Below are positions 9,466 through 18,169 of a stretch of DNA of 53,740 nucleotides, one piece after another (positions within the stretch are counted from its first letter, which is position 1; each line of letters opens with the position of its first letter). Under the pieces are notes generated by a model that saw only the letters and a program-made list of their open reading frames with translations, was not told where the DNA came from and made no database searches. A program made the position numbers and the translations under genes. This DNA comes from an uncultured Alphaproteobacteria bacterium (lineage in GTDB: Bacteria > Pseudomonadota > Alphaproteobacteria > Methylaequorales > Methylaequoraceae), in NCBI GenBank assembly GCA_902590895.1, contig CACIYM010000004.1:1-53740 (forward strand). The letters run 5' to 3'.

Positions 9466-10990
9466 AGTGTCTTGTTCCAGTAAATACTAAATTAACTTTT
9501 TGCTTCTTAGCTTCCTGAATAACTAAGTCATCGTTCAAGGAACCGCCAGGCTGAATAATATTTAGAATGTTGTTTTTAGCACAAATTTTAATAATGTCAG
9601 GAAAAGGAAAAAATCCGTCAGAGGCAAGAACACCCTGTATTTTACCAAAATTATTATTCATTCTTTTGATAGCCTGCTCAGCAGAGTCAATCCTATTCGT
9701 TTGACCAACACCAATGCCAACTGTTGACAAATTTTTTGCAATAACAATAGCGTTAGAACTGATAAATTTTGCTACAGTAAAAGCAAAATTCATATCATCT
9801 ATTACTTTTTTATGAGGTTTTTTGGTCATAAATTTTAATTTTTTTTGATCAATTTTTTTTAAATCTCTGTCTTGAATAAGTAAAAAGTTGTTCGTTGATT
9901 TTATAGATAATTTATTAGCTAGTTTATTATTGTTATATTTAATTAAAATAAGATTTTTTTTTTGAGATAACAATTTTCTTGCTTTTAGTGAAAAATCTGG
10001 TGCAACCACAACTTCTGTAAAAATTTTTAAAATTTCTATTGAAGTCTGCTCATCTAATTTTTTATTAAATGCTACAATACCACCGAAAGCACTAACGGTG
10101 TCACAGTTGAGTGCTTTTTTATATGCATTCACCTGCTTGTTGTCTAGAGCAACACCACACGGATTTCCGTGTTTAACAATCACACATGAATTTTTTTTAA
10201 AATTATTGGCGAGATCAAAGGCTATTTCTAAATCATTAATGTTGTTATATGACAAATCCTTACCTGAAATTTTTTTAATTTTATCATTTCCCAAAAAAAA
10301 AATTGCTGCTTTTTGGTGTGGATTTTCTCCATATCTCAAGTCACTAACTTTTTTTAGAGGTATTGCAGTTTTGGTTGATTGATAAAATTTGGCATTTTTA
10401 TCAAACCAATTGGCAATCACAGAGTCATAATAAGCGGTATGTTTGAATGCCTCCGTTGCGAATTTCTTTCTAATTTCATAGTTTATGTAATTACCATTTT
10501 TGTTTGCCTCGTCAATAAATTCGTTATATTGACTCGGAGATGTTACAACCAGTACACTCTTAAAATTTTTTGCTGCACCTCTTATTAATGATGGGCCCCC
10601 AATATCAATATTTTCAATACATTTAGACTCTACTGACTTTTTATTCATAGTATTTTCAAATGGATAAAGATTTACAATGACCAAATCTATTGGATTAATA
10701 TTTAATTTTTTGAGTTGATTCTTGTGACTAATTTTATTTTTATCAGCTAAAATCCCTGCGTGAATGAGTGGGTGTAATGTTTTGACTCTCCCATTTAAAA
10801 TTTCTTGAAAATTAGTGTATGAGGAAACCTCAGTTAACTGTAATTTATAATTTGATTTTTTTAAATATTTAAAAGTGCCACCACTTGAAATAACATGTAT
10901 TTTGTTTTTAAAAAAATAATCGGCTAATTTCTCTAATTTCTCTTTGTCAGATACAGATACTAGAGCAGTTTTAATTTTTATCTTCTTCAT
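9455..10990 (-). CDS. purH: Bifunctional AICAR transformylase / IMP cyclohydrolase PurH
   Basis: Catalyses the last two steps of IMP synthesis in the cytosol: formylation of AICAR with 10-formyl-THF, then ring closure. Length (511 aa) is normal. The N-terminal MGS-like cyclohydrolase domain (about residues 1-145) opens with KTALVSVSDKEKL and contains NGRVKTLHP. The transformylase domain contains the catalytic KHGNPCGVA motif and YGENPHQKA. The C-terminus has the typical NIIQPGGSLND and TGTRHFKH. The ATG start overlaps the 3' end of the upstream dehydratase gene by 20 bp, suggesting translational coupling to a glycan gene. The 3' end overlaps the convergent MFS gene. Confidence 0.97.
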   Translation of the reverse strand: MKKIKIKTALVSVSDKEKLEKLADYFFKNKIHVISSGGTFKYLKKSNYKLQLTEVSSYTNFQEILNGRVKTLHPLIHAGILADKNKISHKNQLKKLNINPIDLVIVNLYPFENTMNKKSVESKCIENIDIGGPSLIRGAAKNFKSVLVVTSPSQYNEFIDEANKNGNYINYEIRKKFATEAFKHTAYYDSVIANWFDKNAKFYQSTKTAIPLKKVSDLRYGENPHQKAAIFFLGNDKIKKISGKDLSYNNINDLEIAFDLANNFKKNSCVIVKHGNPCGVALDNKQVNAYKKALNCDTVSAFGGIVAFNKKLDEQTSIEILKIFTEVVVAPDFSLKARKLLSQKKNLILIKYNNNKLANKLSIKSTNNFLLIQDRDLKKIDQKKLKFMTKKPHKKVIDDMNFAFTVAKFISSNAIVIAKNLSTVGIGVGQTNRIDSAEQAIKRMNNNFGKIQGVLASDGFFPFPDIIKICAKNNILNIIQPGGSLNDDLVIQEAKKQKVNLVFTGTRHFKH

Positions 10991-12791
10991 TGTTTTTAAA
11001 TTCAGGTAGTATTTCTCTAAACTTTTTCATGGCCTCAATCATATTATTTTTCATAATTAATGAGGCCAGTTTTTCATAATCAGTGAAATCAACATTATAA
11101 AGTTTGTTTTTAGTAAACAAAATCCCATCTACTTCTGTTTTGCTCATTTCTTCGTTGCTAAAGTTAAGCTTTTCAGCAATTTTTTCTCCCTTTCTTAAGC
11201 CAGTAAATTCAATTTTTATTTCAGCTTCAGTCTTTCCAGATAAAGTTATCATTCTCTTTGCAAGGTCTTTGATTGAAACAGAATCCCCCATCTCTAAGAT
11301 GAATATACCACCATTTTTTTTGGTAGTTAACTGTGAGGAGATTAAAACTAGCTCTACAGCTTCCCTGATAGTCATGAAAAATCTTGTTACCTTTGGGTGT
11401 GTAATGGTTATTGGTCCACCTTTTTTTATTTGATTTTCAAATAAAGGTATAACTGAGCCAGTTGAACCTAAAACATTCCCAAACCTGACTATTGAGAAGT
11501 TTGTATTACAATTTAAATTTGAAATTTGTTGAATATATTTTTCACACAACCTTTTTGATGCACCCATTATATTTGTCGGGTAAACAGCTTTATCGGTAGA
11601 AATAAAAATCATTTTTGGAATTTCGTAAAGATTACATAGCTCACAAATCTTTACGGTTGCCAAAAAGTTAGTTTTTAATGCCTCAATTGGGTCATCTTCA
11701 ACAAATGTAATATGTTTTAATGCTGCTGCATGAAAAATTATGTCAGGTTTGTGGTTCTTAATTATTTCTTCCATTCGAGCATTATCTCTTATGTCAGCTA
11801 ATTTACTAATAAAAGGTCCTTTTACCTCTGATGAAATTTTATATAAAGCATATTCATTAGATTCTAGTAGGATAATGAGTTTCGGATTTAGGGAGCATAC
11901 CTGTCTTGCTAACTCCCCACCAATACTTCCACCAGCGCCTGTGATTAAAATGGTTTTGTTTGTTATTTGCGAAAGTAATGGCGTATCATGTACTTTTTGT
12001 TTACGCCCAAGAACATCTTCTATAGCAATTGGGTTTGCCGTGAATTGAGCTCCAGGATCCAATGAGAAGTTCGAAATTTTTGGGATTACGCCAATAGCTA
12101 GACCATTTTTTTTTGAAAAGATATACAGAGACTCAATTAGTTTTGAATCAATAGTATTATCTGAAATAATGACTCTTTGCAGTTCTAAACCCTTAATTTT
12201 TTTTTGAAGACTATCTAAATCATTAACAGAGGACAATATTGGGATATTATGGATTCTTCTTCCTACACCCGATTTTTTAGTTCCAACAATACCTACAACA
12301 TTATACGGAGAATTTTTTGCTATTTTGGTTAATCTAATAAAGTTTTCAGAGGGATCGTTATCGCCAACTATTAATACAGGAATTTTTGATTTTTTTTTTA
12401 TTAACTTATCCTTTAAAATCCTATAAAGAACTCTTGGTCCAGTTACTCCAAGTAATGAAACAATAAATAATAGTATTGGAAATGAACGCGGTATGTCTTG
12501 AAGTCGAAAAATTAAAAATAATAGTGCAATTGTAAAAAGAGTTGAAATAACAATGCTTTTGAAAATGGATATAATCTCATGCATTGAGGCATATCTCCAT
12601 ATTCCATGATACAGACCATAGTAGTTAAGGATGACGATATTGCTAAATGCAAATAATATAGAAAAAACCCAAAGTGACTGCATCAGAAGTATTGCATAAT
12701 CAGATTCAAGTCTAAGCAAAAGTGCCATGAAAAATGAAAGGCAAAAAATAAAAAAATCATGTATTACAGTAATAAGTATTTTTTTATTCAT
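10971..12791 (-). CDS. Membrane-bound nucleotide-sugar 4,6-dehydratase, WbpM/CapD/PglF type
   Basis: A 606-residue polysaccharide-biosynthesis protein with four N-terminal membrane helices (about residues 5-115), a CoA-binding-like Rossmann domain (around PVLIVGDNDPSENF), and a C-terminal extended SDR domain. The NAD(P)-binding motif ILITGAGGSIGGELARQ and the active-site stretch STDKAVYPTNIMGASKR are clear. Met stands where short dehydratases have Tyr, as in the WbpM-like long enzymes. Family members convert UDP-GlcNAc to a 4-keto-6-deoxy sugar, the first step to sugars such as QuiNAc, FucNAc or bacillosamine for O-antigen, capsule or glycoprotein. The start overlaps the preceding sugar-1-phosphate transferase gene by 8 bp. 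Confidence 0.93.
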   Translation of the reverse strand: MNKKILITVIHDFFIFCLSFFMALLLRLESDYAILLMQSLWVFSILFAFSNIVILNYYGLYHGIWRYASMHEIISIFKSIVISTLFTIALLFLIFRLQDIPRSFPILLFIVSLLGVTGPRVLYRILKDKLIKKKSKIPVLIVGDNDPSENFIRLTKIAKNSPYNVVGIVGTKKSGVGRRIHNIPILSSVNDLDSLQKKIKGLELQRVIISDNTIDSKLIESLYIFSKKNGLAIGVIPKISNFSLDPGAQFTANPIAIEDVLGRKQKVHDTPLLSQITNKTILITGAGGSIGGELARQVCSLNPKLIILLESNEYALYKISSEVKGPFISKLADIRDNARMEEIIKNHKPDIIFHAAALKHITFVEDDPIEALKTNFLATVKICELCNLYEIPKMIFISTDKAVYPTNIMGASKRLCEKYIQQISNLNCNTNFSIVRFGNVLGSTGSVIPLFENQIKKGGPITITHPKVTRFFMTIREAVELVLISSQLTTKKNGGIFILEMGDSVSIKDLAKRMITLSGKTEAEIKIEFTGLRKGEKIAEKLNFSNEEMSKTEVDGILFTKNKLYNVDFTDYEKLASLIMKNNMIEAMKKFREILPEFKNNEEDKN

Positions 12792-13809
12792 CTTGATAGT
12801 GTTTATGAAGAAAAATTAAGAACCCTAGTGTAAAAAAAATTGCTGAGATCAATGATACAAAAGGATACTTAACAGAAATCATTGAAAAAATAAATAGAAA
12901 AAAAAGTAAAATAGTTATCTTATTTAACACTTGCCTATGTGTTTGACCAGTTCTAAGAATTTTTTGATAGAAATGATCGCTGTGAGCTTCAAAAATATTT
13001 TTTTTCTTAATTATTCTGATAATTAAAGTTAGAGTTGAATCAGACAAATAATACATAGAAATTATTAATAATGGTACAATTGGACCACCATTTAAAAAAT
13101 TATAAATTAAAACTAATCCAGCAATGTATCCGACTGGTATTGATCCAACATCACCTAAAAAAATTTGAGCTGAAGGTTTGTTAAAACTATAAAATGCTAA
13201 AAATAAAGAGATTAATATAAGGCTAAGAAATTGAAAGTTTTCATTCATGTATCCCAAAAGATATAATATATTTGTTGTAAATGCTAAAAATAAAACCTGA
13301 GTACAAGTAAGCCCATCCATTCCATCCATAAAATTAAATAGATTTATTATCCATACCCAAATTAGTGTTAAAGCAAAAGAAAAAAAATAAAAAATAAAAA
13401 GTCGATTAAAATCAATAAATTCTAGAATATTGTTATCAATGAATTTATAGATATCTTCTTTTAAAACAAAAATAGATATCGCTACAGTTATTACGTGTAC
13501 CAAAAGTCTTATCGGAGCTGATAGATTTTTAAAGTCATCAATTAAGGAAACTATGAATAAAATTACAGTAGAGATGAGAAAAATAAACCACTGTTTGTCA
13601 AAAAAATCTTGAGAAACAAAAATTCCTAATATAGAAAAAATGAATAAAGGTATAATGACTATACCGGCACCTTTTGGTACTAAAATTTGGTGATTACTTC
13701 TTTCAGAAGGGTAATCAACAAGTGACTTTTCTTTTAAAAATGGTATAAGTTTTCTTATTAAATAATTACTAATTACAAACAATATTAATGGTATAAAAAA
13801 AACTATCAT
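12784..13809 (-). CDS. Undecaprenyl-phosphate sugar-1-phosphate transferase, GT4 family (WecA/WbpL-like)
   Basis: A 341-residue polytopic membrane protein of the MraY/WecA superfamily. Diagnostic motifs are the Mg-binding DDFKNLSAPIRLLVH, the loop NLFNFMDGMDGL (typical of the WbpL/WbcO branch), FLGDVGSIPVGY, and the late-loop HSDHFYQKIL. It should transfer a HexNAc-1-phosphate to undecaprenyl phosphate to start synthesis of a lipid-linked glycan at the cytoplasmic face. It is the first gene of a minus-strand operon with the WbpM-like dehydratase and purH. Only 24 bp separate its ATG from the divergent UDP-sugar dehydrogenase gene, so promoters must lie inside coding sequence or overlap. Confidence 0.92.
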   Translation of the reverse strand: MIVFFIPLILFVISNYLIRKLIPFLKEKSLVDYPSERSNHQILVPKGAGIVIIPLFIFSILGIFVSQDFFDKQWFIFLISTVILFIVSLIDDFKNLSAPIRLLVHVITVAISIFVLKEDIYKFIDNNILEFIDFNRLFIFYFFSFALTLIWVWIINLFNFMDGMDGLTCTQVLFLAFTTNILYLLGYMNENFQFLSLILISLFLAFYSFNKPSAQIFLGDVGSIPVGYIAGLVLIYNFLNGGPIVPLLIISMYYLSDSTLTLIIRIIKKKNIFEAHSDHFYQKILRTGQTHRQVLNKITILLFFLFIFSMISVKYPFVSLISAIFFTLGFLIFLHKHYQDE

Positions 13810-13833
13810 ATTTTCTAATTAAGAATTAATTTT

Positions 13834-15093
13834 ATGAGCGAAAAAAAAATAGCTGTTCTTGGGCTAGGTTATGTAGGTCTCCCTTTAGCATTAGAGTTAT
13901 CCTTGACATTTAGCGTTAAAGGTTTTGATATAAATAATAACAGAATTAATCAACTTATAAAAGGAATTGATTCAACACTGGAGGTCGATCCAAAGAAACT
14001 TATAAATCAGCAAAATAATAAAAAACTTTTAATAACAAAATCACAAAAAGATTTAAAAGACTGTAATATTTTTATTGCTACAGTTCCAACACCTATTGAT
14101 TCAAAAAAAAAACCAGATTTCACGGCCTTATTAAATGTATGTAAAGTTATCGGACCTCTACTTAAGAAAAAAGATATAGTTGTTTTTGAAAGTACAGTTT
14201 TCCCTGGTGCGACCGAGGAGATTTGCGGACCCGAGCTTGAAAAATACTCAAACAAATTAAAATGTGGAGAGGATTTTTTTCTTGGTTATTCACCAGAGAG
14301 AGTTAATCCAGGCGATAAAATTCATACCATAGATAAAATTAATAAAGTAATATCAGGTCAAAATGCGAAAGTTGAAAAAGAGCTTTTTGAAATATATTCA
14401 AAGCTTACTGAGGGGAAAGTTTTTTTGGCAAAAAGCATTAAAGTAGCTGAAGCAGCAAAGGTGATTGAAAATTCTCAAAGAGATATAAATATAGCATTTA
14501 TCAATGAGGTTTCAAAAATTTGTAATAAAATAAATATTAGTACATACGATGTTTTAGAGGCGTCTCTGACAAAATGGAATTTCCTTAATTTTGAGCCGGG
14601 CTTAGTCGGTGGACATTGTATTGGAGTAGACCCATATTATTTAGCAGAAAAAGCAAATAGCTTGAAGATAGCTCCTCAAGTTATATTGTCAGGAAGACAA
14701 ACTAATGATCAAATGGTCGAGTTTATTGGAAAACAAATAAGTAAAAAAATCAAAAAGAAAGCTAACATTCTGTTTCTAGGCATTACTTTTAAAGAGGATG
14801 TTCCTGATCTTCGAAATTCTAAAAGTTTGGAGTTAATTAAATTTTTAAAAAAACAAAAACATAAAGTCATAATTTACGATCCTTTTATTGAAAAATTAAA
14901 AGATTTTCAAAGTTTGGATTTTTCAAAAAAAAAAAAAGCTATATACGATTCAGTGATTTTATCTGTTCCCCACAATTATTTTTTAAAGGAATTGAAAAAA
15001 GAATTTTTGCCGCTTTTAAAACCCAATGGAGTTTTTTTTGATATAAAGGGAAAATTTAGGAACGATTTTTCTGAAAACTATTGGTCACTTTAA
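13834..15093 (+). CDS. UDP-N-acetylhexosamine 6-dehydrogenase (TviB/VipA/WbpO-like)
   Basis: A 419-residue nucleotide-sugar dehydrogenase with the N-terminal NAD site KIAVLGLGYVGLPLALEL and the catalytic-cysteine region LVGGHCIGVDPYYLAEKAN. FESTVFPGATEEICGP and GITFKEDVPDLRNSKS are also typical. The NF(E)PGLVGGHCIGVDPYY version is characteristic of enzymes that oxidise UDP-GalNAc or UDP-GlcNAc to uronic acids (TviB, WbpO, WbpA-like) rather than UDP-glucose. It works with the adjacent dehydratase and transferase in making a surface glycan. A 13-nt A tract (14925-14937) lies in frame near the C-terminal domain. Its stop is 1 bp from the end of the convergent heparinase-like gene. Confidence 0.92.
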   Translation: MSEKKIAVLGLGYVGLPLALELSLTFSVKGFDINNNRINQLIKGIDSTLEVDPKKLINQQNNKKLLITKSQKDLKDCNIFIATVPTPIDSKKKPDFTALLNVCKVIGPLLKKKDIVVFESTVFPGATEEICGPELEKYSNKLKCGEDFFLGYSPERVNPGDKIHTIDKINKVISGQNAKVEKELFEIYSKLTEGKVFLAKSIKVAEAAKVIENSQRDINIAFINEVSKICNKINISTYDVLEASLTKWNFLNFEPGLVGGHCIGVDPYYLAEKANSLKIAPQVILSGRQTNDQMVEFIGKQISKKIKKKANILFLGITFKEDVPDLRNSKSLELIKFLKKQKHKVIIYDPFIEKLKDFQSLDFSKKKKAIYDSVILSVPHNYFLKELKKEFLPLLKPNGVFFDIKGKFRNDFSENYWSL

Positions 15094-15094
15094 A

Positions 15095-16675
15095 TTACTT
15101 TATAACTCTGAATAACCATTTAATTCTTTTTTCAGGAATGATATTATCAGAAATCAAAATATGATTATTTTTTTTTCTCAATTTCCTTGCACCAAAATAA
15201 ATACCTTCATTAATTTGAACTTTTGGCTCTGAGCATATAAACTCCCAACCGATGTTGTTTTGCAACTTTAGCACTACTTTTCTTTTACTAGCTGTCGCAC
15301 TGAGTTTAACATCTGGATGAATATGAAATCGTAAAAAAAGCATTTTAGGTATATTGTTATTTTGTTTTAAAGGTCTTGAAAAATAATCTTGACCTCGAAT
15401 AATAAGTTTTTCTGTGTCGACATGAATTTTTCGATTATGCACTAACCCAAACAAATCTTTGTAACCTGAGTGCGCAGAGTTTATCCAAAAGTTATTTCTG
15501 TCTTTTAATTTTTCTGACCAAACATTTGCTATCCTTGAACCTGTATTTTTTTCAAAGAAAATATCAGAAGAATTTATATTATCAATACTAATAGTACTGT
15601 GTGCAGCTGTAGATCTTAGCGCTTCACTGAGTTGCTTATTATTTATAAATGGGGACCCACAATTAACGACAATTTTTTCGGATCCATGTGAAAATTCAAA
15701 TGAAAGTGAGCTCGCATGTGTTTTTTCTTGAGTTGGTTTTCCGCAATCCATTAAAAAACTTAATCTATTTTCGCTAATTCTCTGAAAACCAGACAATTTT
15801 AGAGAATCAGGAATCTTTAACTTTGAATTTGATCTTTTTAAAACCTCATTTATTTCATCCGGGTCAATGAATTTATATTTATTAAAAATTGATAGCTCGC
15901 CATTTCCGATCTTGAAAAATTTTAATACTGAGGACAATTTATAAATATTCTCATTTAAAAATTTTGGTATAACTATTTTTGAAAGCCCTAGAAAATTTTT
16001 AATGTCTATTAGAGATTGTAAAAAAATAAATTGTTCACTGGGAGACCTTAGGTAATGCAATCCATCATCAAGTATATCTTTATCAATAACTTGTTTGAGA
16101 TAATTAATCCCTGAATTTAATTTTCCTGATAAATTCTTGAAACTCAGAGAACCTAAGATTATAGCTTTTACTATGAATATTTTTTCATCACCATAATCTT
16201 TTCTTTTATAAGTTTTTATTAGATGTATTGATTGTTTATTAAGTAATTTTGTAAATTTTTTTTGGAAATTTTCATCTGCAGTTTCATAGAAAAAAGACAT
16301 GTTACTCATCAAATGAAAAATTCTTTTTGCTAGAATATCATTTCTCCAGCCAATCGGGTCCCAAGTGTGATTAAATCTTATCCATTCTCGTATATTATCT
16401 CTAAGAAAAAGTCTTGCTTTATTTGTTCCTAATGCCTTAACATTTTTAATCCATTCAAAAGTGTGAAGTTCCTCATTCCAACTAATACTTGCATTATTTT
16501 TTCTCCACACGTTTTTATTAAAAGCAATACTCTCACCACTGAAACTTAAAAAACCGTCAATAATTTTTTTTCCTTCATCTGGATTTCCTGTCCATAAATT
16601 CTCAGGAATAAATGTAATTTCTGAGGATGATTTTCTATCGAGTAAGAAATTGTAAATAAAATTATTGTAAAACAT
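15095..16675 (-). CDS. Heparinase II/III family protein
   Basis: A 526-residue protein with an N-terminal helical toroid-like region (about residues 60-300, e.g. WIRFNHTWDPIGWRNDILA) and a C-terminal beta domain. The beta domain has the heparinase II/III motifs SFEFSHGSEKIVVNCGSPF and LRSTAAHSTISIDN. Family lyases cleave uronic-acid-containing polysaccharides, but the alphaproteobacterial member that sits between rsmB and purH has no defined substrate that I know of and lacks an obvious signal peptide here. Its position 34 bp downstream of rsmB on the same strand fits the conserved alphaproteobacterial order rsmB - heparinase - purH, although three glycan genes now separate it from purH. Confidence 0.88.
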   Translation of the reverse strand: MFYNNFIYNFLLDRKSSSEITFIPENLWTGNPDEGKKIIDGFLSFSGESIAFNKNVWRKNNASISWNEELHTFEWIKNVKALGTNKARLFLRDNIREWIRFNHTWDPIGWRNDILAKRIFHLMSNMSFFYETADENFQKKFTKLLNKQSIHLIKTYKRKDYGDEKIFIVKAIILGSLSFKNLSGKLNSGINYLKQVIDKDILDDGLHYLRSPSEQFIFLQSLIDIKNFLGLSKIVIPKFLNENIYKLSSVLKFFKIGNGELSIFNKYKFIDPDEINEVLKRSNSKLKIPDSLKLSGFQRISENRLSFLMDCGKPTQEKTHASSLSFEFSHGSEKIVVNCGSPFINNKQLSEALRSTAAHSTISIDNINSSDIFFEKNTGSRIANVWSEKLKDRNNFWINSAHSGYKDLFGLVHNRKIHVDTEKLIIRGQDYFSRPLKQNNNIPKMLFLRFHIHPDVKLSATASKRKVVLKLQNNIGWEFICSEPKVQINEGIYFGARKLRKKNNHILISDNIIPEKRIKWLFRVIK

Positions 16676-16709
16676 ATAAAAAAATCAAACGAACTATAAA
16701 CTATCTAAA

Positions 16710-17990
16710 TTAAACTTTATTTTTTACCAAGCAGGCTATGAAGAATCCATCAACTCCTCCTTTCTTTCCAAAAGAATTAGGTGTAGCTAAAAATGTATTT
16801 GATTTTAAAACCATACCAAATTCTAGTATATCAGAAAAAAAATTCTCAGTTGAAAAACATTTTTGGTCATTAAGAAAATTTGTAATTTGTTTTTCACCCT
16901 CCTCTTTTAGAATCGAGCAAACACAGTAAATTATGTACCCTCCATCCTTTACTAAACTTGAAGCTTTCAAAAGCATTTTTTTCTGTTTATGCAATAAGGA
17001 AGAAATATTTTTTTTTACAACTAGCATTTCAGGTTTCTTTTGCATTAGACCTGAGCCAGAGCATGGTGCATCTATCAAAATGCAATCAAACTTTTCTTTG
17101 AGTTTAGCATTTAAAAAATCTTCGTTAATGATGTTAGAATTTATTTTAAGTCTATTTAAGTTAGCACTAAAAGTTAGAATTCTTTTTTTTGAGATTTCAA
17201 TTGATTTTACTTTAAATCCTAAATCTATAAGTTGAAAGGATTTACCACCAGGAGCCGCTCCAACATCTAAAACCGTTCCTTTTTTTTTATTTTCTTTAAA
17301 GATTGTATTTATTATATTAACTGGTAGTGATGAGGAAAGGCCTTGTACCCACCAACTACCTTCTTTATAGAAGGGAAGATCAGCTATATTTGATTGACTT
17401 TTAATTCTGACGATGTTTTTAAAAACATTTTTACCTTTCAAAATTTTTTCCCATTCATAGTTCTCAAATACTTTACTCTTTATATTGATATCAATACAAG
17501 GTTCCTTACAAATTTGATTTGCTATTGATGCAAGTCTTTTTTCTCCAAGAAAATCTTTGAGACCATTTTTAATCCAATCAGGAATATTATTTGTTGTAGG
17601 AATATTCTTTATTAGATGTTTTTTATTTTTACAAATATTTCTTAATACTGCATTTGTAAATTTTTCAGACTTATACTTTTTTGATATTTCTACAGCACTA
17701 TGTACTGTAGAATATTCTGGAAATTCTAAAAAGAGTATTTGCGCAACAGATATTTTAAGTAAATAATTGACTAAAAAATTCTTTTTAAGGGGCTTTTTTA
17801 TATACTTAGATAAAACAATATTGATTTGACCGTTGCGTCTAAGCGTTGTTAAGACAAGTAAACTAACTAATGATTTATCTCGTTGATCAAGCTTTGCATA
17901 CTCCTTGTTAGTCAAAAGGGCTTTTTCAAAGCTTTTTCCGTAAAAAATATCGGAGAGTATTTTCGAAGAAATTTCTCTTGAATCGACCAA
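16710..17990 (-). CDS. rsmB: 16S rRNA m5C967 methyltransferase RsmB
   Basis: A 426-residue SAM-dependent rRNA methyltransferase. The N-terminal NusB-like RNA-binding domain covers about residues 1-135. The methyltransferase core follows, with the SAM motif LDVGAAPGGKSFQLID, the first cysteine loop DAPCSGSGLMQKKPE and the catalytic cysteine motif IYCVCSILKEEGEKQ. It methylates C967 of 16S rRNA in the small-subunit assembly pathway. The best start is TTG (MVDSREISSK); no ATG precedes it in frame. The gene is divergent from the tiny SDHAF4 gene, with 41 bp between the starts. Confidence 0.95.
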   Translation of the reverse strand: MVDSREISSKILSDIFYGKSFEKALLTNKEYAKLDQRDKSLVSLLVLTTLRRNGQINIVLSKYIKKPLKKNFLVNYLLKISVAQILFLEFPEYSTVHSAVEISKKYKSEKFTNAVLRNICKNKKHLIKNIPTTNNIPDWIKNGLKDFLGEKRLASIANQICKEPCIDINIKSKVFENYEWEKILKGKNVFKNIVRIKSQSNIADLPFYKEGSWWVQGLSSSLPVNIINTIFKENKKKGTVLDVGAAPGGKSFQLIDLGFKVKSIEISKKRILTFSANLNRLKINSNIINEDFLNAKLKEKFDCILIDAPCSGSGLMQKKPEMLVVKKNISSLLHKQKKMLLKASSLVKDGGYIIYCVCSILKEEGEKQITNFLNDQKCFSTENFFSDILEFGMVLKSNTFLATPNSFGKKGGVDGFFIACLVKNKV

Positions 17991-18031
17991 TTATTTGTGG
18001 CTTTCTTATTTATTAATATTAAATAAGTATA

Positions 18032-18166
18032 ATGGTTAAGAAGTTAAAATCAAATAAGTCAAAATTAAAATCGAAAAAAAAATCTAAGGAAATTGGTGGG
18101 CCAGAAGGTCTTGAGCCAACCAGGTATGGCGATTGGGAAAAGAATGGCATTTGTCATGACTTCTAA
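18032..18166 (+). CDS. Succinate dehydrogenase assembly factor 4 homologue (DUF1674), 44 aa
   Basis: A 44-codon gene with ATG start and TAA stop. The first 20 residues are almost only K and S; the second half reads [18 protein letters not shown] followed by ICHDF. This is the signature of the SDHAF4/DUF1674 family (consensus [13 protein letters not shown]...DF), whose mitochondrial members bind the flavinated SdhA subunit before complex II assembly. In alphaproteobacteria this small gene commonly lies beside rsmB, as here. It is read divergently from rsmB and ends 3 bp before the end of the convergent acsA. The same role for SdhA in this bacterium is inferred from family. Confidence 0.93.
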   Translation: MVKKLKSNKSKLKSKKKSKEIGGPEGLEPTRYGDWEKNGICHDF

Positions 18167-18169
18167 AAT

